Of a stretch of 5,765 nt of DNA, positions 1 through 5,765 are shown in pieces; position 1 is the stretch's first letter; each line of letters opens with the position of its first letter. Source of the stretch: Candidatus Zhuqueibacterota bacterium (GTDB lineage: Bacteria > Zhuqueibacterota > Zhuqueibacteria > Oceanimicrobiales > Oceanimicrobiaceae); contig JAABYK010000477.1 of NCBI GenBank assembly GCA_011775825.1, positions 14,960 to 20,724 of the forward strand. The letters run 5' to 3'. The translations under genes were made by a program, and so were the position numbers. The notes beneath the pieces were generated by a model. That model saw only the letters and a list, made by a program, of their open reading frames with translations, was not told the DNA's origin and made no database searches.

Positions 1-164
1 TGCCAAAAAATTATTTTGCCTTGTTTTGTCTTTTAGACAGTTTGTTTACATGATTGGTTGTTCTTTGAGGTCTTGAAACTCACGCTACAAATTTTCTGGA
101 ATAAAGCGCTTGATTTGAATCTTATATTTATGAGAATCGGATCTAAGGATGCTGAGGAGAAATT
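1..164 (+). promoter_or_regulatory. AT-rich leader upstream of fadE, promoter not resolved
   Basis: This non-coding stretch precedes fadE and should hold its promoter. I see no convincing sigma-70 pair. The best fragments are an extended -10-like TGGAATAAA at 97-105, without a -35 at proper distance (TTGAAA at 73-78 is 21 bp from AATAAA), and a TATATTTA at 123-130 that is one base off the Bacteroidota -7 consensus TAnnTTTG but lacks a well-placed -33 TTTG. An imperfect 14-bp palindrome (CTTATA-TT-TATGAG, 121-134) could be an operator; beta-oxidation genes are usually under a fatty-acid-responsive repressor, but nothing here identifies one. No gene end from the left is visible. Confidence 0.3.
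154..160 (+). promoter_or_regulatory. Ribosome binding site of fadE
   Basis: GAGGAGA at 154-160 contains AGGAG (155-159), followed by a 5-nt spacer before the ATG at 165. This is a near-ideal Shine-Dalgarno sequence. It fixes the start, in agreement with the membrane-spanning N-terminus and the family length. It is the strongest ribosome binding site in the window; the leftward genes have only weak ones. Confidence 0.75.
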
Positions 165-2639
165 ATGCAATTATTTGAAACTCTGTACGGTAGCTTAGTC
201 AATGTCTCACCCATTCTACCTATCGTAGCCTTATTATTTGTCTCGCTCATCTTCGGTTACACCGGTGCGCCATTCTGGTTTTGGGCACTGGCAGCGGCGG
301 CTGTCTTGTTTGGTTTGGGCGCCGGCTCCTGGACGTGGGGCGTCTCTGCATTGTTGATACTTCTATTTGGCGTTCCTGCCATACGTCGCACAACCGTTAC
401 CACCATCATCATGAAAACGCTCAAAGCCTTGAATTTCCTGCCCGCGATTTCCGAGACCGAACGCACCGCCATTGAAGCGGGCAACATTTGGGTAGATGGC
501 GAGCTGTTTTCCGGGCGACCGAATCTCAAACGTCTACTGAGCGAACCGTATCCTGACCTCAACGAGGAGGAACAAGCGTATCTCGACGGACCTGTGGAAG
601 AGGTCTGTCGCATGACCGATCCCTGGGAAACCTTCATACGCAAAGATCTGTCGCCGGAAGTCTGGGACTATTTAAGAAAACAGCGCTTCATGGGGATAAT
701 CATTCCCAAAGAATACGGCGGACTCGGATTTTCACCCTCCGGAAACAGCGCCATTGCCGGGAAACTGGGCACGCGCTCCGCAGGACTCGGAAATACGGTT
801 GCGGTGCCAAACTCGCTTGGACCTGCCGAGTTGCTGTTGCATTACGGACTTGAGGAGCAGAAAAAGCACTACCTGCCGCGTTTAGCAAACGGCGAAGAGA
901 TTCCCTGTTTTGCGCTTACCGAGCCAAACGCGGGTTCGGATGCCGGCGCCATATCCTCTAATGGCGAAGTCTTTCGTGGCGAGGACGGAAAACTGTATTT
1001 GCGCCTGAATTGGAAGAAACGCTACATTACCCTTGCCGCCATTTCCACCGTCCTCGGCTTGGCATTTAAATTAAGAGACCCGGAAAACTTGCTCGGTAAA
1101 GGCACCCATCCCGGCATCACGCTCGCACTCATTCCAACGGATACGCCGGGGGTCGTTCTCGGACGTCGACACGATCCATTGGGAGTGCCGTTTTACAATT
1201 GTCCCACCGAAGGCCACGATGTCGTGGTCCCGGTGGACGCCATCATCGGCGGTCCGGAACAGGCGGGAAACGGCTGGCAGTTTCTTATGGAAAGTCTGTC
1301 GGTAGGCCGTGGCATTACGCTGCCTGCCGGGTGTGCCGCGGGCATCAAGTACGTGGCTCGGATCACCGGGGCGTACGCCACCGTTCGAAGGCAGTTTGGT
1401 CTTTCCATCGGCAGATTCGAGGGCATTCAAGAACCGCTCGCCCGAATTGGCGGTTATGCGTACATATTCGAGGCAGCTCGACGTTACACCTGCGGTGGAC
1501 TCGATGTCGGCCAGAAACCGGCCATCGTTACGGCCATCGCCAAATACACTTTCACCGAACATTGTCGGCAGGCGATCAACGATGGCATGGACATCCTCGG
1601 CGGTGCCGGAATCGCGATGGGACCTCGGAATCTGTTGGCGCGTGGTTACATCGGCATGCCCATCAGCATCACTGTTGAAGGCGCCAACATCCTGACCCGA
1701 ACCTTGATGATCTTCGGACAGGGTGCCATTCGCTGCCATCCCTATGCCTATCAGGAAATCAAAAGTTTGATGAACGGCGACCTCAAAGGTTTTGACCGAG
1801 CACTCTGGGGACACGTGGGGCACGTGGTGCGTAACTTTTCCCGTTCGTTCGTGCTAAGCTTGACCCGCGGCTACCTGACAAAATCTCCTGTGCGCGGACC
1901 TGCAGCCAAATACATTCGCAAGTTGAATTGGGCCTCGGCCTCTTTTGCATTTTTCGCGGATATGGCCATGGGATTGTACGGGGGCAATCTAAAACGCAAG
2001 GGAAAGCTGACGGGCCGGTTCGGCGACATTTTCTCCTGGTTGTATTTGGCAACCGCCACACTGCGGCGCTTCGAAGCGGAGGGCCGACTAAAAGAGGATC
2101 TGCCGCTTTTGCACTGGAGCATGCAATATGCCTTGGCCCGGATTCAGGAAGCATTCGACCAAATGTTCCGCAACATGATTTTTCCGTTCCGCGGTCCCAT
2201 TGCATGGTGGTCACGTTTGAACCCGCTCGGCAAACCACCATCGGATAAATTGGGAGCTCAGATTGCCCAAATTCTGCAAATCCCCGGCAAACAACGGGAT
2301 GCCCTCACCAAAGGCATCTACCTGCCGGAGGACGTCGATGACGCCGTCGGACGTTTGGAGAATGCGTTTAAGCTAGTTTATGAAGCAGACTCAATTTTCA
2401 GAAAGATCCGCAAAGCCGTCCGTGCCAAACAACTCGAAAAGGACAAACCCGAAAACCTGATTTCGAAAGCCGTGGAGGCCGGAATCATCAGCAAAGAGGA
2501 AGCCGACCATCTGGCCAGGGCAGAAGAAGCGCGCAACGACGCCATCCAAGTGGATTCATTTCCGTTGAGTGAATTCCCGGTACCGCCGCAAGTGGAGAAG
2601 GAAGCAGAAACCGAAATCGAAGAGCCGGTTTTGAATTGA
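165..2639 (+). CDS. fadE: Acyl-CoA dehydrogenase, FadE type (membrane-anchored, bacterial long form)
   Basis: FAD-dependent enzyme that introduces the trans-2 double bond in acyl-CoA, the first step of beta-oxidation, at the inner membrane. The 824 residues match the FadE family length (E. coli 814). Residues about 15-72 form two or three hydrophobic segments followed by a basic stretch. The ACAD N-terminal and middle domains follow: DGPVEEVCRM (141-150), KEYGGLGFS (182-190), the signature FALTEPNAGSDAGA (249-262) and NWKKRYITLA (282-291). The C-terminal ACAD domain has SVGRGITLP (379-387), DGMDILGGAGIAMG (473-486) and ITVEGANILTR (502-512), where E505 is the probable catalytic base. IFGQGAIRCHPY (516-527) leads into the DUF1974-type C-terminal domain, and the tail is acidic. 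No frameshift or missing motif is seen. The middle of the gene looks more GC-rich than the rest of the window. No ETF or other beta-oxidation gene adjoins, so it appears monocistronic. Family assignment is very secure; chain-length preference cannot be read from sequence. Confidence 0.96.
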   Translation: MQLFETLYGSLVNVSPILPIVALLFVSLIFGYTGAPFWFWALAAAAVLFGLGAGSWTWGVSALLILLFGVPAIRRTTVTTIIMKTLKALNFLPAISETERTAIEAGNIWVDGELFSGRPNLKRLLSEPYPDLNEEEQAYLDGPVEEVCRMTDPWETFIRKDLSPEVWDYLRKQRFMGIIIPKEYGGLGFSPSGNSAIAGKLGTRSAGLGNTVAVPNSLGPAELLLHYGLEEQKKHYLPRLANGEEIPCFALTEPNAGSDAGAISSNGEVFRGEDGKLYLRLNWKKRYITLAAISTVLGLAFKLRDPENLLGKGTHPGITLALIPTDTPGVVLGRRHDPLGVPFYNCPTEGHDVVVPVDAIIGGPEQAGNGWQFLMESLSVGRGITLPAGCAAGIKYVARITGAYATVRRQFGLSIGRFEGIQEPLARIGGYAYIFEAARRYTCGGLDVGQKPAIVTAIAKYTFTEHCRQAINDGMDILGGAGIAMGPRNLLARGYIGMPISITVEGANILTRTLMIFGQGAIRCHPYAYQEIKSLMNGDLKGFDRALWGHVGHVVRNFSRSFVLSLTRGYLTKSPVRGPAAKYIRKLNWASASFAFFADMAMGLYGGNLKRKGKLTGRFGDIFSWLYLATATLRRFEAEGRLKEDLPLLHWSMQYALARIQEAFDQMFRNMIFPFRGPIAWWSRLNPLGKPPSDKLGAQIAQILQIPGKQRDALTKGIYLPEDVDDAVGRLENAFKLVYEADSIFRKIRKAVRAKQLEKDKPENLISKAVEAGIISKEEADHLARAEEARNDAIQVDSFPLSEFPVPPQVEKEAETEIEEPVLN

Positions 2640-2645
2640 CGATTA

Positions 2646-2729
2646 GCGCGAGGGGCGAGGAGCGTAGGGCGAAGAGCGTAGAGCGTAGGGCGTGGAGCGA
2701 GGAGCGAAGAGCGCAGGGCGTAGAGCGGT
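2646..2729. repeat. Heptanucleotide tandem repeat, about 12 copies of GRGCGNR
   Basis: Read in 7-bp steps from 2646, the units are gcgcgag, gggcgag, gagcgta, gggcgaa, gagcgta, gagcgta, gggcgtg, gagcgag, gagcgaa, gagcgca, gggcgta, gagcggt. Positions 1, 3, 4 and 5 (G-GCG) are the same in all twelve. Position 2 is A or G except for C in the first unit, position 7 is A or G except for T in the last, and position 6 varies freely. The array fills the gap between the facing stop codons of fadE (2639) and the SRPBCC gene (2736). The plus strand is G-rich and the minus strand C-rich. It has no dyad symmetry, so it is not a hairpin terminator. Because 7 is not a multiple of 3, open frames through it encode 7-residue repeats on both strands; these are almost surely not proteins. 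Confidence 0.95.
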
Positions 2730-2735
2730 CAATCA

Positions 2736-3215
2736 CTATCCGGAGACGTTTTCGGGAGAAGCACGAAACTGTTTCAATACCTGCACTCGGCGATATTCGA
2801 AAATTCGCTCCAAGCGCGGTTTGACAAACAAGCGGTCGATGAAAGGAGAGAGAATTCCACCCGGCGTCAAATATTCCACGCGATCTTGCATCCAGGTGCC
2901 GCCATTGTGTTCCTCAAACGTGTGCGTGTGCGCCCAGAGTCGGTAAGGGCCTTCAATTTGCGTATCGACGAATCTAAAGGGCGGCTCCCAAACCGTAATC
3001 TCGGTTTTCCAGTCTATCCGCAGGCCATAGAGCTTGAGTTCGTAGTCAATGAATGTGCCTTGCTGCATTTCGATGGGCAGAGGTGTAACAATTCGAAAGT
3101 CCAACCAGGGCGGTGTTATCGCCTGGAGATTTTCTGCATCTTTGAAAAACTTAAACACGTCCTCTCTGGCAGCAGGCAGCCAGATTTCTTTTTCCAGTAA
3201 ATCCGTGTTTTTCAT
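2736..3215 (-). CDS. SRPBCC (START/Bet v 1-like) ligand-binding family protein
   Basis: Small soluble protein of 159 aa, the usual size of a single SRPBCC (helix-grip) domain, which forms a hydrophobic pocket for lipids or other ligands. The start resembles the polyketide-cyclase-like SRPBCC group: WLPAAREDVFKFFKDAENL (12-30), then TPPWLDF (34-40) and TPLPIEMQQGTFIDYEL (44-60). Further along are GPYRLWAHTHTFEE (89-102), GTWMQDRVEYLTPGG (106-120) and a final RIFEYRR (137-143), all typical of the uncharacterised ligand-binding SRPBCC proteins (COG4276-like). There is no signal peptide or membrane segment. Its ATG lies 17 bp after the trmB stop, so it is probably the last gene of the operon; the ribosome binding site is weak (GGTG or GGAA). 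Proteins of this group often sit near photolyase or epimerase genes, which are absent here. Ligand and function are unknown. Confidence 0.85.
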   Translation of the reverse strand: MKNTDLLEKEIWLPAAREDVFKFFKDAENLQAITPPWLDFRIVTPLPIEMQQGTFIDYELKLYGLRIDWKTEITVWEPPFRFVDTQIEGPYRLWAHTHTFEEHNGGTWMQDRVEYLTPGGILSPFIDRLFVKPRLERIFEYRRVQVLKQFRASPENVSG

Positions 3216-3232
3216 CGCAACGTTCCAAACAC

Positions 3233-3877
3233 CTAATTCACACTGAAACAGACATATTTGATCTTCTTATTGGCAGCTAAATGGCGCTTTTCGTATTTCG
3301 TGCGGATTTTCAACAGATCGTTGTTGTTCGGACTGCTGTACAAGTCCGTCAATGCTTTGTGGACAGTACAATTTTCTGATTCTAAGTTTTCGAGGGTAAA
3401 ATTAAAAAGGCCATCGTGATCGGTTTTGAGATGCACCTGGCCGCCTGGCTTTAAAACCTTTGCATACGCAAGCAAAAAGCGAGCGGCGGTCAAACGTTTC
3501 TTGGCCTTCTTCTTTTTCGGATGCGGATCGGGAAACGTGATCCAAATTTCGTCCACCGCATTCTCAGCAAAATAATGCGCAATGTCCTGGATATCGATTC
3601 TGAGAAAGGCCACATTTGACAGGTTCCTTTCTAAAGCAATTTTTGCCCCCTTCCAAAGCCGAGCCCCTTTGGCGTCCACGCCCACGAAGTTCTTGTTCGG
3701 AAATTTCTCCGCCAGGCCAATGGTGTACTCACCCCAACCGCAAGCCAATTCGACAATGAGCGGACGGTCATTGTTGAAATAGTCACAATGCCACGACTTG
3801 GTTGCAACCTGGCCGTTCTGAAACACGTTCGGAAACGTTTCTAACTCTGCGAATTTTTTGAGTTTTTTTCTTGTCAT
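3233..3877 (-). CDS. trmB: tRNA (guanine-N7-)-methyltransferase
   Basis: SAM-dependent enzyme that makes m7G at position 46 in the variable loop of tRNAs, in the cytoplasm. At 214 aa it has a normal length. The Rossmann-fold SAM site shows as VELACGWGEYT (42-52) and FVGVDAKGARL (64-74, with D68 probably contacting the SAM ribose), followed by LRIDIQD (92-98). The family motif is WITFPDPHPKKKKAKKRLT (112-130); LKPGGQVHLKTDHDG (142-156) and the C-terminal TKYEKRH (193-199) complete the TrmB pattern. The usual FPDPWPK carries His119 in place of Trp. The N-terminus (KLKKFAELETFPNVFQ, 5-20) is of the Bacteroidota-like type. The ATG follows the stop of the DUF523-DUF1722 gene by 41 bp with no terminator between them and no strong Shine-Dalgarno sequence. 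The gene is intact and the assignment secure. Confidence 0.95.
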   Translation of the reverse strand: MTRKKLKKFAELETFPNVFQNGQVATKSWHCDYFNNDRPLIVELACGWGEYTIGLAEKFPNKNFVGVDAKGARLWKGAKIALERNLSNVAFLRIDIQDIAHYFAENAVDEIWITFPDPHPKKKKAKKRLTAARFLLAYAKVLKPGGQVHLKTDHDGLFNFTLENLESENCTVHKALTDLYSSPNNNDLLKIRTKYEKRHLAANKKIKYVCFSVN

Positions 3878-3918
3878 GAATTACCCGGACAACTCAAGAA
3901 TTGATGCTTCCAGAACAT

Positions 3919-4878
3919 CTAAACGTGATTCAAAAGCATCAGTTCCTTTGGGTGAGGGTTCAGGTAGACCTGATCCTTGATGTACTGCACGTCAAACTTG
4001 TTGACGTAGTGCTTGATGAGGGTGATCGGGACAATCAGAGGTAAGAGACCCTGACGATATTCTTCAATGGTCTGCAGAAGCTCATGTCGGTCGCGATCAT
4101 CGATGTCCTTTTTGAAGTACCCCAGGATGTGCTGCAACACATTGGTATGTTTTCGATGGGTGGATTTTCTGCGCAACGCTTCAAAGAAACGCGTGACATA
4201 CTTCTCTTTGAGTTTCCGCGGCGGATACTTCTTGGCATCCGCTACGAGCCTTCCCAATTCACGCAGATGCTTTTCGCTGTGCGCCATCAGCAAAAACTTG
4301 TGCTGAGTATGAAACTGCACCAATGCATTGACTGAAAAGTTGCCGAGTGCAATCTTTTGCCAGCGGTAGTGACAGAAAACACGCACGATAAAGTTCTCAC
4401 GCAGTTTGAGATCATTCAACCGGCCCTCCTCTTCTACCGGCAGCAGCGGCATGCGCTCCATCAGGGCGCGTGCAAAGATTCCCACGCCCTTTCGGTTTGG
4501 CATGCCAGATTCGTCATACACACGTACACGCTCCATGCCGCAACTGGGTGAATCCTTTTTTAGAATGTAGCCGTTCAAGTTCAGTTTCTGCAGTTCTTCA
4601 ACTTTCCGGTCGGAATAGGAAACCATCTTCTCTGTGTGATCAATGTTGGATTTCCCGGTCACAAACCGAGGATTGCCGGCATCGCCCACCAGGCGCAACG
4701 ATTCCCGGGGCGTGCCAAGACCGATATCCACTTCAGGACACACCGGAACCCACTCAAAGAAATCGGACAACGTGTGCAACACGTAATCGTTTTTCTTATG
4801 TCCGCCATCGAAGCGAACATTTTCGCCAAGCAGGCACGTGCTTACGCCAACGCGGATTTTTTCCTGGTCAAGTTCCAT
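3919..4878 (-). CDS. DUF523-DUF1722 fusion protein (TudS-like desulfidase domain plus YbgA domain)
   Basis: Two-domain protein of 319 aa from the chosen ATG at 4878. Residues about 8-150 are DUF523, the family of the [4Fe-4S] enzyme 2-thiouracil desulfidase (TudS). GVSTCLLGENVRFDGGHKK (11-29), VCPEVDIGLGTPRE (46-59) and KKDSPSCGMERVRVY (107-121) supply the three cysteines C15, C47 and C113 expected to hold the cluster, with E49 and S112 beside it. Residues about 184-305 are DUF1722 (YbgA), starting NALVQFHTQHKFLLMAHS (184-201), of unknown function; E. coli YbgA has this domain alone, next to the photolyase gene phr. Start choice: the frame stays open to a TTG at 4974, with ATGs at 4929, 4926 and 4878. 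The family normally begins a few residues before IRVGVS, and AAGGAC lies 12 nt upstream of the 4878 ATG. This is the first gene of the probable operon with trmB. The physiological substrate is unknown; desulfidase activity is inferred from the family. Confidence 0.88.
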   Translation of the reverse strand: MELDQEKIRVGVSTCLLGENVRFDGGHKKNDYVLHTLSDFFEWVPVCPEVDIGLGTPRESLRLVGDAGNPRFVTGKSNIDHTEKMVSYSDRKVEELQKLNLNGYILKKDSPSCGMERVRVYDESGMPNRKGVGIFARALMERMPLLPVEEEGRLNDLKLRENFIVRVFCHYRWQKIALGNFSVNALVQFHTQHKFLLMAHSEKHLRELGRLVADAKKYPPRKLKEKYVTRFFEALRRKSTHRKHTNVLQHILGYFKKDIDDRDRHELLQTIEEYRQGLLPLIVPITLIKHYVNKFDVQYIKDQVYLNPHPKELMLLNHV

Positions 4879-5130
4879 TTTCTTGTTTTCGTCCTTATTT
4901 CGCCAGGTTAGTTCTGGTCTGCTCATCATTCCAAGTTCAGTTTCAAATCTACTCAAAAAATGACCTAAACTCAAGATGAAATAAACTCATACTTAGCTGG
5001 AACCAAAAAGACAAAATGATTAAAGTCAAAATAATGTCTATTGAGGCAAATATTCAATTCAAAACCATTTTCTATGATGCTTTTAAACCTCAGCTGAAGT
5101 TTTTAATAGTTTTGCCCAAAATCGTTTTGC
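4879..5130 (-). promoter_or_regulatory. AT-rich intergenic region upstream of the DUF523-DUF1722/trmB/SRPBCC operon
   Basis: These 252 bp lie between the stop of the YihY-family gene and the chosen start of the DUF523-DUF1722 gene, and must hold that operon's promoter unless it reads through from the YihY gene. The best leftward sigma-70-like pair is TTGAAT (5057-5052) with TATTTT (5033-5028) at 18-bp spacing, 4 of 6 bases matching in each box, which is weak evidence. No strong terminator for the YihY-family gene is seen. The 8-bp palindrome TCAGCTGA sits at 5090-5097. I see no credible small gene or structured RNA. Confidence 0.35.
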
Positions 5131-5765
5131 TTATGTACTCTTGAGTTCAACCTTTTGAATGTCAATTTTGACGGCATTTTTGTCCGGCACGATGTTCGAA
5201 CCAAACCGATTTGCATAAGTCTTGGTGAACTCGGCACCGAACAAGAAAATCTGTGCTGAATAAAATGCCCACAGCATGACGATCACCAAAGAACTGGCTG
5301 CGCCAAATGTTGACGCAATGTCGCTGCGTCCAAGATAAAAGCCGATGGCCAATTTACCAATGGTAAAAAGTAAAGAAATGAACGCCGAACCCACCCAGAT
5401 GTCTTTCCATCTTATTTTGGCATTTGGCAGGATTCTGAAAATCAAAGCGAACAACACCGTAATCACGGCAAACGAGATAAAGAAATCCAGGACATTCACG
5501 ATCTTGTTCAATCCGGGAAACATCTCTCCCAAGAAACCGCTAAACGCGGACAGCACGGTGCTAATCGTCAAAGAAACCACCAGAAGGAAGCCAATTCCCA
5601 GGACCATGCTGAAGGAGAGAAACCGTGCTTTGACAAAGCCTTTTATGGTGCCGATGGGCTTTTCTTCGATGCGCCAGATGGTGTTGATGGCTTCGCGCAA
5701 CTGCACGAAAACGGCTGATGCACCAAAAAGTAACGTTCCGATTCCAAAGATACCTGCAGCGAGAT
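5131..5765 (-). CDS. YihY/BrkB family inner-membrane protein, 5' end outside the window
   Basis: C-terminal 210 residues of a polytopic membrane protein (Pfam Virul_fac_BrkB); full members have about 280-300 aa and six membrane helices. The frame stays open to the right edge: ahead of the GTG codon at 5706 it continues with LAAGIFGIGTLLFGASAVF, typical family sequence, so that GTG is internal and the true start lies beyond the window. Visible hydrophobic segments in the fragment are about 3-20, 53-73, 91-112, 123-144 and 157-178. The family hallmarks ILPNAKIRWKDIWVGS (111-126) and SLVIVMLWAFYSAQIFLFGA (158-177) followed by EFTKTYANRFG are present, and a hydrophilic tail ends the protein. E. 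coli YihY was once called RNase BN by mistake; this family is not a nuclease. Its transport or envelope role is unresolved. Confidence 0.92.
   Translation of the reverse strand, partial: LAAGIFGIGTLLFGASAVFVQLREAINTIWRIEEKPIGTIKGFVKARFLSFSMVLGIGFLLVVSLTISTVLSAFSGFLGEMFPGLNKIVNVLDFFISFAVITVLFALIFRILPNAKIRWKDIWVGSAFISLLFTIGKLAIGFYLGRSDIASTFGAASSLVIVMLWAFYSAQIFLFGAEFTKTYANRFGSNIVPDKNAVKIDIQKVELKST

Noticed and set aside
1071..1823. Long open frame of 250 codons antisense to fadE
   Set aside because: It lies wholly inside the strongly supported fadE gene, its translation has no recognisable domain, and such frames are common opposite GC-rich coding DNA.
2646..2729. CRISPR array or diversity-generating repeat
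   Set aside because: The units are 7 bp with no spacers, and no cas, reverse transcriptase or template repeat lies in the window.
2488..2736. Minus-strand frame whose product has ALRSSLH/ALRSTLF-type 7-residue repeats
   Set aside because: The repeats are a direct translation of the 7-bp DNA array read through three frames, and the rest overlaps the 3' end of fadE. Such ALRS-type products are a known annotation artefact.
2636..2824. Plus-strand frame with ERRA/VERRAWSEERRA-type repeats
   Set aside because: It is the other strand of the same heptanucleotide array, running on antisense into the SRPBCC gene. It has no ribosome binding site or domain.
4470..4979. Plus-strand frame of 169 codons opposite the DUF523 domain
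   Set aside because: It is a shadow of the conserved DUF523-DUF1722 gene, with an arginine- and proline-rich product typical of antisense frames.
5110..5129. Possible terminator of the YihY-family gene (CAAAA/TTTTG stems)
   Set aside because: The two alternative 5-bp stems contain only one G-C pair each and no U-tract follows on the minus strand, so this is not a convincing intrinsic terminator.
5131..5706. Taking the GTG at 5706 as the true start of the YihY-family gene
   Set aside because: The same frame continues to the right edge with well-conserved family sequence, so the gene is cut by the window rather than starting here.
5131..5765. Naming the YihY-family protein RNase BN (rbn)
   Set aside because: That name came from a historical misassignment; RNase BN is the RNase Z homologue ElaC. 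No nuclease motif is present here.

Overview
The window holds five protein-coding genes and no RNA gene, insertion sequence, CRISPR array or phage gene that I can support. It looks like chromosomal DNA of a free-living, Gram-negative-type bacterium. The TrmB protein resembles the Bacteroidota/Chlorobi type (FPDPxPK motif, ELACGxGEYT loop). The long membrane-anchored FadE is best known from Gammaproteobacteria but also occurs elsewhere. Together with the heptanucleotide repeat, this makes me lean to the FCB side (Bacteroidota, Calditrichota or KSB1-like). That placement is a weak inference.

Layout: 1-164 is an AT-rich leader. 165-2639 (+) encodes a full-length FadE-type acyl-CoA dehydrogenase (824 aa) with N-terminal membrane segments, here a single-gene unit. 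It converges on a leftward gene group. The 96 bp between the two facing stop codons are almost entirely a 7-bp tandem repeat, about 12 copies of GRGCGNR (2646-2729). Leftward, in transcription order, come a DUF523-DUF1722 fusion (TudS-like plus YbgA-like, 3919-4878), trmB (3233-3877) and an SRPBCC ligand-binding protein (2736-3215). The gaps between them are 41 and 17 bp, so they probably form one operon. Upstream of it lie 252 bp of AT-rich DNA without a gene, then the 3' part of a leftward YihY/BrkB-family membrane protein gene that runs off the right edge.

How the genes relate: FadE does the first step of fatty-acid beta-oxidation at the membrane and has no visible functional link to the leftward operon. 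The operon pairs a tRNA m7G46 methyltransferase with a probable [4Fe-4S] desulfidase-like protein and a hydrophobic-ligand-binding protein. YbgA and SRPBCC genes are familiar from photolyase neighbourhoods, but no photolyase lies in this window. The most unusual piece of sequence is the heptanucleotide array: its variation is confined to three of the seven positions, it is strongly strand-asymmetric, and it sits exactly between two converging transcription units.
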